NCBI GenBank assembly: GCA_023386265.1
Contig: JAEWKA010000004.1
Location: 310,001 to 374,000 of the forward strand
DNA length: 64,000 nucleotides
Source of the DNA: Bacillota bacterium
Lineage (GTDB): Bacteria > Bacillota > Clostridia > Oscillospirales > Oscillospiraceae
Direction of reading: 5' to 3'
The notes under the pieces were generated by a model. That model did not search any database. It saw only the letters and a list, made by a program, of their open reading frames with translations, and had not been told where the DNA came from. Below are positions 18,264-26,632 of this stretch, one piece after another (the first letter of the stretch is position 1; each line of letters starts with the position of its first letter). Position numbers and translations under genes: made by a program.

Positions 18264-18740
18264 TCAGTTATCTATGAGAATGACAGCGTGTGCGGCAATG
18301 CCTTCGCCGGAGCCGGTAAAGCCCAAATGTTCCTCGGTTGTCGCCTTTACACTGACGCAATCAACGCCAATATTTAGCGCAATAGCAATTTTATTTTGCA
18401 TCTGTGTAATAAAGTCTGCGAGCTTCGGTGCCTGAGCGACAACCGTGCAATCAAGGTTATTAACCTTCCAGCAGCCGGCATTAAAAATGCGCTCGTAAAC
18501 CTTTTTTAAAAGCTCAAGACTATCGGCTCCCTCATATTTCGGGTCATTGTCCGGAAACATCTGCCCTATATCGCCGAGCGCAGCCGCACCAAGCATCGCG
18601 TCCATAACAGCGTGGAGCAAAACATCCGCATCCGAATGGCCGTCCAGTCCCTTGGCAAAGGGAATCGTAACTCCGCCTATGACAAGTTTTCTTCCCTCTT
18701 TGAGCCTGTGAACGTCATAGCCGTGACCTATTCTCATCAT
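18264..18740 (-). CDS. ispF: 2-C-methyl-D-erythritol 2,4-cyclodiphosphate synthase
   Basis: A 158-residue enzyme of the MEP isoprenoid pathway. It opens MMRIGHGYDVHRL with metal ligands Asp and His (GYDVH), and has GHSDADVLLHAVMDA and the C-terminal VSVKATTEEHLGFTG. I start at the ATG at 18740, which overlaps the ispD stop in ATGATGA; the next ATG is possible too. It shares a transcript with ispD. Confidence 0.96.
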   Translation of the reverse strand: MMRIGHGYDVHRLKEGRKLVIGGVTIPFAKGLDGHSDADVLLHAVMDAMLGAAALGDIGQMFPDNDPKYEGADSLELLKKVYERIFNAGCWKVNNLDCTVVAQAPKLADFITQMQNKIAIALNIGVDCVSVKATTEEHLGFTGSGEGIAAHAVILIDN

Positions 18741-19468
18741 GTTAACGTTCTCTCCCTTCGCGCTGCCAAAATGCACTCGGCGAACTTCAGGTCGAGAGGG
18801 GTCGTTATCTTAATGTTCTCTTCACTGCCCTCAGAGACGAAAACCGAAAATCCCAGCATTTCAACGGCTGAAGCATCGTCAGATACCGAGAGGTCCTTCT
18901 GCAGCGCACTCGTTAACGCGCCTTTTACAAGCTCAGGTATAAAGACCTGAGGCGTCTGCGCACACCAAGCCGAGGCCCTGTCCGGTGTTTCGAACGTAAA
19001 TGAGCCGGACAGTATTTTTATGGTGTCGCGCGCGGGGATTCCGGGAACTGCCGCCTTAAATTTATGAGCGCTTTTAATTGCATCTTCAATTATCTTTGTG
19101 GTTACAAGCGGTCTTGCTCCGTCATGAACAGCAATCAGGTCACATTTTTTGTCTGTTTCGGAAACTCCGCTCAGAGCTGACTCCAGCCTTGTTGCTCCTC
19201 CGCAGACTACTTTTGTGACCTTGCTAATATTGAACTTATCGCAGAGCTCCGCGACCTGTGTTATTTTTTCCGACTCTGTCACAACAATGATTTCGCTGAT
19301 GTAATCGCAAGCTTCAAAGGTCGTCAAGGAATACGCAAGTACAGGGATGCCGCTGAGCGGCACAAAGAGCTTGTCGCTCCCGAAGCGAGTCGATGAGCCG
19401 GCGGCAACAATTACAGCCGAGCATCTGATTTTTTTCGTCACTAAGGCGGAAAGGTCAAAAAGTGGCAT
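18737..19468 (-). CDS. ispD: 2-C-methyl-D-erythritol 4-phosphate cytidylyltransferase
   Basis: A 243-residue nucleotidyltransferase of the MEP pathway. The CTP-binding loop appears as VIVAAGSSTRFGSDKLF, with VHDGARPLVT in the middle. I start at the ATG at 19468 (MPLFDLSALV), with GGAGGTTAAT just upstream, rather than 21 codons earlier. Its own promoter lies just upstream, separating it from carD. Confidence 0.95.
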   Translation of the reverse strand: MPLFDLSALVTKKIRCSAVIVAAGSSTRFGSDKLFVPLSGIPVLAYSLTTFEACDYISEIIVVTESEKITQVAELCDKFNISKVTKVVCGGATRLESALSGVSETDKKCDLIAVHDGARPLVTTKIIEDAIKSAHKFKAAVPGIPARDTIKILSGSFTFETPDRASAWCAQTPQVFIPELVKGALTSALQKDLSVSDDASAVEMLGFSVFVSEGSEENIKITTPLDLKFAECILAARRERTLT

Positions 19469-19486
19469 ATTAACCTCCGACAATAA

Positions 19487-19516
19487 AATATAGAAATTTC
19501 TTAAATAAACTGTAAA
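19487..19516 (-). promoter_or_regulatory. Promoter of ispD-ispF
   Basis: On the minus strand, TTTACA (19511-19516), 18-base spacer, TATATT (19487-19492), both five of six consensus. It begins two bases after the hairpin that follows carD. Confidence 0.55.
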
Positions 19517-19517
19517 C

Positions 19518-19559
19518 GGGCGCGTCAGCATGTAAAATTACACAATGCTTACGCTGCCC
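19518..19559 (-). terminator. Imperfect hairpin between carD and ispD
   Basis: A 14-15 base inverted repeat with one bulge and one mismatch (19518-19531 against 19545-19559), 11 bases after the carD stop. No strong T-run follows. Likely a weak terminator or an RNA 3' end of carD. Confidence 0.45.
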
Positions 19560-19570
19560 GCAAACGACAC

Positions 19571-20047
19571 TCAGGAAACAGCAATATTAATTCTCTGCTC
19601 AACTTCCTCGTAGGTAATGCTTTCAGATAAAACAATTTCGGAAATCAAAATCTGTTTTGCAGAGTGGAGCATCTTGCGCTCCCCCGTCGAAAGCCCTCTG
19701 TCGGTATCTCTGAGCATCAAACCTTTTATAACGGCAGCCACTTCTAGAAGGTCACCGCTTTTTATCTTGAGCATGTTTTCACGATACCGTTTGTTCCAGT
19801 TCTGAGTCATATTGATCTCAATGCCCGAAATAGCAGCAATTATGCTCTCGGCCTCATGAGGATTAACTATCGGTCTTACCCCGATAGTTTCAGTACAGTC
19901 AACCGGTATCATCACAAGCATATCACCGACAGGAAGTTTAAGAACATAATAGTCTTTATCCGCGCCGTCAACTTTTCGTTTTACGATGCTGTCTATGATA
20001 CCCGCGCCATGCATAGGGTGTGCTATCCGGTCACCAACGCGAAACAA
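19571..20047 (-). CDS. carD: CarD/CdnL family transcription regulator
   Basis: A 158-residue protein of the CarD_N/TRCF-RID family that binds the RNA polymerase beta subunit and stabilises open promoters. FRVGDRIAHPMHGAG is the diagnostic N-terminus; a helical DNA-binding C-domain follows. I place the start at TTG 20047, giving M-F-R-V-G-D, because GGGAGGG (20054-20060) lies six bases upstream; the ATG at 20053 directly abuts that RBS and is too close. A clear promoter precedes it. Confidence 0.92.
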   Translation of the reverse strand: MFRVGDRIAHPMHGAGIIDSIVKRKVDGADKDYYVLKLPVGDMLVMIPVDCTETIGVRPIVNPHEAESIIAAISGIEINMTQNWNKRYRENMLKIKSGDLLEVAAVIKGLMLRDTDRGLSTGERKMLHSAKQILISEIVLSESITYEEVEQRINIAVS

Positions 20048-20095
20048 GGTCATCCCTCCCGTCAAAATTAATTAGAGTATGTACTCATAATATAG

Positions 20096-20124
20096 ATTAT
20101 ACACGAAAATTCGAAATTTAGCAA
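20096..20124 (-). promoter_or_regulatory. Promoter of carD
   Basis: On the minus strand, TTGCTA (20119-20124), 17-base spacer, perfect TATAAT (20096-20101), about 50 bases before the carD start. The rest of the 20066-20238 gap is AT-rich with no gene seen. Confidence 0.55.
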
Positions 20125-20238
20125 GAAAGTATAACAAATAATTAAATATAGTTAAATTTCAGTTTAAAATCAAAGATATACATATGCCAACTGCAAATAT
20201 TCGGTATATATGGCGATATTAGGCGAAATTCGGAAGAA

Positions 20239-20273
20239 AAACCCCCGGTTACGAAGCTCGTAACCGGGGGTTT
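20239..20273 (-). terminator. Strong terminator after ispH-rpsA
   Basis: A perfect 16-bp stem (20239-20254 with 20258-20273), loop AGC, followed on the minus strand by TTTTTCTTCC-type sequence. It ends the rpiR-flavoprotein-cmk-plsC-ispH transcript. Confidence 0.85.
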
Positions 20274-20290
20274 GTAACTGAGCTTAAGAT

Positions 20291-22384
20291 TTACTTGGTC
20301 TCCTCGGCTTCGGGAGCGACACCTGTCGCTTCTCCCTTTTCGGAGACTTCATATACTAAGGCCGCCTCTTCGGGAGCGTTTTCTCCCTGAGCAGCTTCGT
20401 TTTCAGATTCCGGCTTTTTTTCGGGTTCGAGAAGAGCACGGATACTGAGCGAAATCTTCTGCTTATCGGTATCGATAGCGGTAAGTTTAACATCGACAGT
20501 CTGTCCGACGGAAAGAACTTCGTCGGGCTTGCCAATACGGCGGTTAGATATCTGCGAAATATGGATAAGTCCGTCAACGCCCGGCATGACTTCTGCAAAA
20601 GCTCCGAAGGGCATGAGCTTTACTATCTTTACGCTTACAACGTCGTCGACCTTATAGGTATTCATGAACTTTTCCCAGGGGTTGCCGGTGGGATCCTTGT
20701 AGCCGAGAGAAATCTTGCGGCTGTCCTTATCAAAGTTGATGACATATACCTCAACGGTGTCACCTACGTTCATAACGTCAGACGGCTGCTTGATGCGGCT
20801 CCAGCTGAGTTCGGAAACGTGTATCATTCCGTCAATTCCGCCGATGTCAACGAACACGCCGTAACCTGTGAGTGACTTTACGGTTCCCTGATAGTGCCTG
20901 CCGACTTCGATATCGCCCCAAATCTTATCGGAACGCTCTCTGCGCTCGTCCTTTGAAACAGCACGGATGCTGCCGACGACGCGGCGACGTCCACGGTTGA
21001 CTTCGGTAATCTTAAGGCGAACCTTCTTTTTAAGAAGCTCGCTCATATCAGAATCCTTGCCAAGCCCTGTCTGCGAGGCAGGAACGAATACACGGATACC
21101 CTTAACGGTAACGACAACGCCGCCCTTGTTGTCCTCGGTGATGATGCCTTCAAGGATTGTGCCCTTATCTACGGCTTCTTCAAGGATAATCCAGGACTTT
21201 GCGGCTTCAAGGCGCTTCTTGGAAAGCATTACTGTGCCTTCAACGTCGTTCACGCGGACAACGCAGGCTTCGATCTTGTCGCCAATCTTGACAAGCTGTT
21301 CGATGGGGACATCAGTGTCGTCAGTGAATTCGGAAACAGGGATGTATGCGGAATGCTTCGTTCCCAGATCAAGGCTAATCTCAGTCGGAGTAATCGCATC
21401 GACGACGCCAATAACGGTATCGCCGTTATATATAGTTTTAATAGATTCCTCCAGCATCTGGTCGAAGGTCATTTCCGTTTCCGCAACGGTCTCCTCCACC
21501 TTTTCTTCAGCTGTGGTTTCTTCAATTTTCAGTTCATCAGTCATGGTTTGTTTTACCTCCTTAATAATCCACTCGGGCGTAGACGCGCCTGCTGTTATAC
21601 CAATGATTTCGGCACCATCAAAAGCGAACAAATCGAGCTCATCCGCAGAAGTAATGAATTGGACATTATTGCAATGTTCTCTGCATATTTCCGCAAGATG
21701 GACGCTGTTCGCGCTGTGACGTGCACCGATAACAACCATTGCATCGCAATTTTTCGATAGAGCCGTAGCATCAGATTGCCTAATGGATGTAGCGCTACAT
21801 ATTGTATCAATATTTTCGCTATTTGTACACTCTTTTTTGAGAATTTTTTTGGTCTCATCCAAATTATTTTGAGTCTGTGTTGTCTGGAACACAACTGTCA
21901 GTGGTTCATTTCGGTTCTCTTCCGAGATATTCAGCCAATTTTCTAACTCTTTCGCGTCAGGAAATACCTGTGCATTTCTGCACCAGCCGCAAATTGCAAT
22001 GACCTCCGGATGCTCCTTCATGCCGATAATTACAGGTATTCTTCCGGCCGCAGCAGCGTCAGAAACGATCTTGTGAATTTTAAGTACCTTCGGACAGGTC
22101 GCGTCGATTATCGTGCAGTTTTTGTCCTTGAGCGTCTCATATTCCTGCGCACCAACACCGTGTGAGCGAATGATAACACAGGCCCCCTCGGGGATCTCCT
22201 CTGCCGAATGAGCTACTTTGAGTCCGGCTGCGCTCAGCTTTTCCACGACGGAATCATTATGTATGAGCTCACCGAGGCTAAAGCAGGATTTTTCACAGTT
22301 TTTCAGTGTCTCCTCAGCCAGCCTAACGGAGCGGCTGACGCCGAAGCAAAAACCGGCGCTTTCCGATACCAATAGCTTTTTCAA
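20291..22384 (-). CDS. ispH: Fused HMB-PP reductase (IspH) / S1 RNA-binding protein
   Basis: A 697-residue fusion. Residues 1-281 are IspH, last enzyme of the MEP pathway, with the three [4Fe-4S] ligands C13 (SAGFCFG), C97 (DATCPKV) and C196 (ICSATSIR). An acidic Glu/Thr linker (about 282-315) leads to four S1 RNA-binding domains (about 322-390, 405-475, 490-560, 578-650) and an acidic tail. Such fusions are known from Clostridia; the S1 half resembles ribosomal protein S1, but its role in translation is inferred. The start overlaps the plsC stop by four bases. Confidence 0.95.
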   Translation of the reverse strand: MKKLLVSESAGFCFGVSRSVRLAEETLKNCEKSCFSLGELIHNDSVVEKLSAAGLKVAHSAEEIPEGACVIIRSHGVGAQEYETLKDKNCTIIDATCPKVLKIHKIVSDAAAAGRIPVIIGMKEHPEVIAICGWCRNAQVFPDAKELENWLNISEENRNEPLTVVFQTTQTQNNLDETKKILKKECTNSENIDTICSATSIRQSDATALSKNCDAMVVIGARHSANSVHLAEICREHCNNVQFITSADELDLFAFDGAEIIGITAGASTPEWIIKEVKQTMTDELKIEETTAEEKVEETVAETEMTFDQMLEESIKTIYNGDTVIGVVDAITPTEISLDLGTKHSAYIPVSEFTDDTDVPIEQLVKIGDKIEACVVRVNDVEGTVMLSKKRLEAAKSWIILEEAVDKGTILEGIITEDNKGGVVVTVKGIRVFVPASQTGLGKDSDMSELLKKKVRLKITEVNRGRRRVVGSIRAVSKDERRERSDKIWGDIEVGRHYQGTVKSLTGYGVFVDIGGIDGMIHVSELSWSRIKQPSDVMNVGDTVEVYVINFDKDSRKISLGYKDPTGNPWEKFMNTYKVDDVVSVKIVKLMPFGAFAEVMPGVDGLIHISQISNRRIGKPDEVLSVGQTVDVKLTAIDTDKQKISLSIRALLEPEKKPESENEAAQGENAPEEAALVYEVSEKGEATGVAPEAEETK

Positions 22385-22959
22385 GACTGAAACTCCAAAG
22401 CATGTATTTTGTCCATCAGCTCACTGATGAGCGGGGCGTAGTTTTTGTCCAGTGGCGCCTGCAGCATATAAGGCTCTCCGATAACGAGCTTAGACTGCTT
22501 AAACGCCTTTTTCCCTTTAGATAAATGAATCGGCAGGACCGGAACCTTCATCTTTACGGCAATTCGAACTGCGCCGCTTTTTGCCGCAACCAAATCGTCC
22601 TCCTTGACCCTGGTTCCCTCCGGAAACATCATTATCTTGTCGCCGTTCTTAAGATGCTTCATCGCAGTTCTAATTGAATTTATGTCCGTTTCTCCGCGAA
22701 CTATCGGGAATACTCCCACGGTTTTGAATATACTGCCAACAATAGGAACCTTGAAAAGCTCGGCCTTAGCCATAAAAAAGAGTTGGCACTTACGCCCGAA
22801 AGCATAGGCGATTAATACCGGATCTAAAATATTAGTGTGGTTAGCGCAGACAATAACAGGCCCCAGGGGGATATTTTCCCTGCCTTTAACAACACAAGGA
22901 ACAATAAGCCTTGCAAGGGGATATAGGAGCATGTACCAGAAGACGTAAGCAACTTTCAT
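22381..22959 (-). CDS. plsC: 1-acyl-sn-glycerol-3-phosphate acyltransferase PlsC
   Basis: A 192-residue membrane-associated acyltransferase for phosphatidic acid synthesis. It has the catalytic HX4D motif (NHTNILD) and the substrate motif FPEGTR. I start it at the ATG at 22959, overlapping the cmk stop as ATGA; a longer frame begins ten codons earlier inside cmk. One N-terminal hydrophobic stretch is visible. Confidence 0.94.
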   Translation of the reverse strand: MKVAYVFWYMLLYPLARLIVPCVVKGRENIPLGPVIVCANHTNILDPVLIAYAFGRKCQLFFMAKAELFKVPIVGSIFKTVGVFPIVRGETDINSIRTAMKHLKNGDKIMMFPEGTRVKEDDLVAAKSGAVRIAVKMKVPVLPIHLSKGKKAFKQSKLVIGEPYMLQAPLDKNYAPLISELMDKIHALEFQS

Positions 22960-23636
22960 CGCGACATTTTCTCCTCGATAAGGACGCAAATCATCTCGAA
23001 GCTCTGCGTCAGTGTATTTCCGGTGGTGTCAAGAATAACTGCTCCCTCCGCCGGTCGGAGAGGCGCCGCCGCGCGCGTGCTGTCGTTCATATCGCGGTAA
23101 ACTATATCGCGCAGCACTTCTTCATAGGTGGTTTTCGTACCGCGGAGCTGCAGCTCTTCAAATCTGCGCAATGCTCGCTCCTCTGAGGTCGCGGTTAGAA
23201 ATATTTTAATATCTGCGTCTGGCAGGACAACGGTTCCGATGTCTCGTCCATCCATTATAACATTGTTTGTCTTTGCAAATTCGCGCTGTTTTTCGAGTAA
23301 AAACGAGCGTACAGCGGGCATTGCGGAAACATCCGAGGCATAAATCGATATTTCGGGAAGACGAATCTCGGTTGTAACGTCCTTGCCGTTTAAAATCATT
23401 CTCTGAAGCCCGTTTTCATCATGACGCATGGCGATTTCAATGCTCGGAAGCATAGAAACAACTCCTGCCTCATCCTTTGAAGCAAGTCCAGCGTTTCGGA
23501 CGGCCACGCCGACGGAACGGTATATAGCTCCGGTATCTACATAAAGAAAGCCAAATCTTTCGGCGCACATCTTTGCAATCGTGCTTTTTCCGGCACCCGA
23601 AGGTCCGTCTATCGCAACGGAATAATACTTACTCAT
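22956..23636 (-). CDS. cmk: Cytidylate kinase
   Basis: A 226-residue kinase making CDP and dCDP. P-loop GPSGAGKST at the N-terminus, then LYVDTGAIYR and DGRDIGTVVLPDA. The cmk-plsC-ispH order is common in Clostridia. Confidence 0.97.
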   Translation of the reverse strand: MSKYYSVAIDGPSGAGKSTIAKMCAERFGFLYVDTGAIYRSVGVAVRNAGLASKDEAGVVSMLPSIEIAMRHDENGLQRMILNGKDVTTEIRLPEISIYASDVSAMPAVRSFLLEKQREFAKTNNVIMDGRDIGTVVLPDADIKIFLTATSEERALRRFEELQLRGTKTTYEEVLRDIVYRDMNDSTRAAAPLRPAEGAVILDTTGNTLTQSFEMICVLIEEKMSR

Positions 23637-23657
23637 TCAGAAATCCTTTCAAGTGGT

Positions 23658-24899
23658 TTACGAGAGCTCCAGAGACTGCGCCGCGGCGTAAGCCGTCGAC
23701 CATGCAATCTGAAGGTTAAATCCGCCCGTGTAGGCATCAACGTCTATAATTTCGCCCGCAAAATAAAGACCTCTAACAAGTTTTGAAGCCATAGTTTTCG
23801 GGTTAATCTCCTTGACGCTCACTCCGCCGGAGGTAATTATCGCCTCATCCACAGGGCGCGGCCCCGCAACGCTTACAGGAAAGTCCTTTAACAACCGCAC
23901 AAGCTCTCGCCGCTGTTCTCTTGTAATTGAATTCACCTTTGTTTCCTCCGGTATGCCCGAAAGCCTGACAAGCACGGGTATCATTGTGTGACCCGCGAGG
24001 TCTTGAAGAGCGTTTGCGAAATCTCTGTTTGCAAATTTTTTAAAGTCTCGCAGAATTCGCTCATCCAGTTGCTGTTCCGTAAGCCCAGGCTTGAGGTCAA
24101 TTGAAAGGCGGTATTTATGTTTATCATAGTCCCGCATATGAGAACTTGCTGATAGCACAAGCGGTCCAGAAACGCCGAAATGCGTGAAAAGCATCTCGCC
24201 CAATTCCTCAAAAAACAGCTTGTCATTATCATCAAATACGCGCAGGGTCACATTCCGTAGAGAAAAGCCCTGCATTTCAACGCAATAATCATCATCAGAA
24301 ACAAGAGGAACAAGTGAAGGCTGTGGTGGGACTATTGTATGTCCGAGGCTCTTTGCAAGAGTGTACCCGTCCCCTGTCGAACCTGTTCCCGGGTAACTCG
24401 CTCCGCCGGTACACAGGACGGCGGCCTTACAGCTGATTTCGGTATCCTCCGCGACAACGCTCGTGAGAGCCCCGCCGCTTACTTTTAACGCAGTTACGCG
24501 CTTATGGAGCATTCTTACTCCCTTTTGGCGTCCAAAGCGTTCCAGAGCGTTTGCAACATCGTGTGCGCTGTCGCTGACAGGAAACACGCGATTTCCGCGT
24601 TCGGTCTTGAGCGGAACACCTATGCGCTCAAAAAAAGCCATCGTGTCCGCTGTTCCCAACCTATTGATGGAGCTATAGAGAAAACTTCCGTTGCAGGGCA
24701 CATTCTCCAGAAACTGCTTATTGTCGCAGTTGTTGGTAAGATTACAGCGTCCCTTCCCTGTTATGCGGAGTTTTTTTCCTGTGAGTTTATTCGGTTCGAT
24801 TAGAAGCGTATCGAACCCTCGCTCCGAAAGCAGCGACGCAGCCATAAGCCCCGCCGCTCCGCCTCCTATGACAGCTACATCAGCCTGTAGTGTTTTCAT
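23658..24899 (-). CDS. HI0933/BaiN-like FAD-dependent oxidoreductase
   Basis: A 413-residue flavoprotein with an N-terminal dinucleotide-binding site (VIGGGAAGLMAA), GKGRCNLTN, a C-terminal ITSGGVSVKEI and GLYFAGEIIDVDAYTGGFNLQ, all typical of the HI0933 family. Members have been annotated as aminoacetone oxidases or BaiN-like reductases; the substrate here is unknown. It lies 21 bases upstream of cmk and overlaps the regulator gene by 20 bases. Confidence 0.9.
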   Translation of the reverse strand: MKTLQADVAVIGGGAAGLMAASLLSERGFDTLLIEPNKLTGKKLRITGKGRCNLTNNCDNKQFLENVPCNGSFLYSSINRLGTADTMAFFERIGVPLKTERGNRVFPVSDSAHDVANALERFGRQKGVRMLHKRVTALKVSGGALTSVVAEDTEISCKAAVLCTGGASYPGTGSTGDGYTLAKSLGHTIVPPQPSLVPLVSDDDYCVEMQGFSLRNVTLRVFDDNDKLFFEELGEMLFTHFGVSGPLVLSASSHMRDYDKHKYRLSIDLKPGLTEQQLDERILRDFKKFANRDFANALQDLAGHTMIPVLVRLSGIPEETKVNSITREQRRELVRLLKDFPVSVAGPRPVDEAIITSGGVSVKEINPKTMASKLVRGLYFAGEIIDVDAYTGGFNLQIAWSTAYAAAQSLELS

Positions 24900-25743
24900 A
24901 AACCTCGTTCTCCGTCCAGACAGTTTCCAGACGCTTAAATGTGTCGGACAAAGCGTCTTCAGAGCGCAGTCCGATAGAAACTATCAGTGCGTTTATCAGG
25001 CTTAAAGGCGCGACAAGGGAATCAAGGAAGGAGACCATGTCACTCTTTGCAAACAGTGTTATATCGGATATTTTCACGAGCGGAGACGATTCACCATCCG
25101 TAAGGCTAATTGTCGTGGCTCCCGCCTCTTTTGCAAAGCGCATCGCTTTGACCGTACGGCTGGAGTAACGCGGATAGCTCATCGCTATAAAAACATCGCC
25201 CTCTTTGATTCGGATGACCTGCTCATATACCTCGCTTACAGCCGTATCGTGCAAAAGATGCACATTATCACGCAGTAGGTTCAAATAGTAGCCCATGAAG
25301 CTCGACAGAGCCGCGGACGAGCGCATACCGACTATATAAACCTGCTCAGCGCTGATGATAGCGTCAACTGCGGCGTTGAAGCTAACCATATCTATTTCAT
25401 CAATGGTCTTTTGCAGCTTTTCCATATCGGCCGTCAGAACCGCTTTAAGTACGTTGGAACCGTTAATAAGGTCCTTTGCCACCTCGATACGCTGGACGGA
25501 GGTGAGGCGGTTTCGGATTATCTCCTGCAGGGCTTTTCTCATGCCCGGGTAGCCGTCATAACCTAGTTCAGCGGCAAAACGCACAACGGTCGATTCGCTG
25601 ACCCCGACTGTCGCTCCGAGCTTCCCTGCAGTCATAAAGGCTGCCTTATCATAGTTATCCTGAATATATTTCGCAATGCGCCGCTGCCCCTTTGAATAGT
25701 GGATAGTACTGTTCGCAATAACAGCCAGAACATCTTTTTCCAT
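24880..25743 (-). CDS. MurR/RpiR family transcription regulator
   Basis: A 287-residue protein. An N-terminal HTH (about 1-77) contains GVSESTVVRFAAELGYDGYPG, and a C-terminal SIS sugar-phosphate-binding domain has VYIVGMRSSA and FIAMSYPRYSSRTVKA. I start it at the ATG at 25743 (MEKDVLAVI), with GAGGA nine bases upstream. It heads the operon reaching to ispH and a palindrome sits on its promoter, which suggests self-control. The ligand is unknown. Confidence 0.9.
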   Translation of the reverse strand: MEKDVLAVIANSTIHYSKGQRRIAKYIQDNYDKAAFMTAGKLGATVGVSESTVVRFAAELGYDGYPGMRKALQEIIRNRLTSVQRIEVAKDLINGSNVLKAVLTADMEKLQKTIDEIDMVSFNAAVDAIISAEQVYIVGMRSSAALSSFMGYYLNLLRDNVHLLHDTAVSEVYEQVIRIKEGDVFIAMSYPRYSSRTVKAMRFAKEAGATTISLTDGESSPLVKISDITLFAKSDMVSFLDSLVAPLSLINALIVSIGLRSEDALSDTFKRLETVWTENEVYENTTG

Positions 25744-25782
25744 CAAATCACATCCTCGTCGTTTCGGCTTTATATCACCGCT

Positions 25783-25820
25783 TAGTATCAATGATACTAC
25801 ATTAATAAAACCAAATGCAA
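25783..25820 (-). promoter_or_regulatory. Promoter with 17-bp palindromic operator, rpiR-type gene
   Basis: On the minus strand, TTGCAT (25815-25820), 18-base spacer, TATCAT (25791-25796). A perfect odd palindrome, TAGTATCA-A-TGATACTA (25783-25799), covers the -10. It lies 40 bases upstream of the regulator's start, so it is a likely operator, perhaps for the regulator itself. Confidence 0.6.
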
Positions 25821-25839
25821 GTGCCGGAGCAATTAAAAA

Positions 25840-26601
25840 TCAATATTCTTGCAAATTTTTATCTGTTTTTGCAATTCCTGATGTATTTTCAGTAATTTTC
25901 TGCAAGTTCTCTATCTCGCTAAATTCTAAAAGTCTCCACTGTCCTACCGGCAACTTACCGAGCTTCAATCCGCCCTCTGCCACGCGTTTGAGGCGTAGCA
26001 CCTTCAGCCCAGCCTGCTCACACATTTTTCGAATCTGCCTGTTGCGCCCCTCTGATATTGTGATTGAAATCAAAGCGCCGTCTTCTGTTTGGTTCAGAAG
26101 TTTAACTTCTGCCGGGTGTATCACGTAATCGTCAATAATGAGCGGCGACCGCAGTATCGGTAGCGCTTTTTCTATATCCTCGCCCTTCGCTCTTACCTCA
26201 TAGGTTTTCCTAATTTCGTGTGACGGGTGCATTAGCCGATGAGCGAGTGCACCGTCATCGGTCATAATCAGCAGCCCTTCCGAATCATAGTCCAGTCTCC
26301 CGACGGGGTAGACTCTCGCTCCGACATCGGCTGTGAGCTCTGCAACGGTTTTTCTTCCCCTGTCGTCCGACATTGAGGATAGGTAGCCGCGGGGTTTATT
26401 AAGCATTATGTAAGTCCTCTGCCCGTTATCGGGAAGAGGAATGTTATCGATTTCTATTTTGTCCCTTGCATCGTCCGCAAGAGTGCCCAGTAAAGCCGTC
26501 TGCCCGTTTAAGGATACCCTGCCCTCTTCAATTAGCTTTTCAGCCGTACGGCGCGAGCAGAAACCGGAGGAAGCTATTATTTTTTGTATCCGCTGTTGCA
26601 T
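25840..26601 (-). CDS. rluB: rRNA pseudouridine synthase (RluB/RsuA family)
   Basis: A 253-residue enzyme. The S4 RNA-binding domain opens MQQRIQKIIASSGFCSRR, and the catalytic block VGRLDYDSEGLLIMTDDG holds the active Asp. I use the ATG at 26601 with GGAGGAAA upstream; a longer frame extends back into dacF. It probably targets 23S rRNA as RluB, but RluB and RsuA cannot be separated with certainty by eye. Confidence 0.92.
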   Translation of the reverse strand: MQQRIQKIIASSGFCSRRTAEKLIEEGRVSLNGQTALLGTLADDARDKIEIDNIPLPDNGQRTYIMLNKPRGYLSSMSDDRGRKTVAELTADVGARVYPVGRLDYDSEGLLIMTDDGALAHRLMHPSHEIRKTYEVRAKGEDIEKALPILRSPLIIDDYVIHPAEVKLLNQTEDGALISITISEGRNRQIRKMCEQAGLKVLRLKRVAEGGLKLGKLPVGQWRLLEFSEIENLQKITENTSGIAKTDKNLQEY

Positions 26602-26632
26602 ATTGATTTCCTCCGTAAATGTTTTCAAAGTA

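Noticed and set aside
20967..21719. Long Ser/Thr-rich frame opposite ispH-rpsA
   Set aside because: Low-complexity shadow of the S1-coding region.
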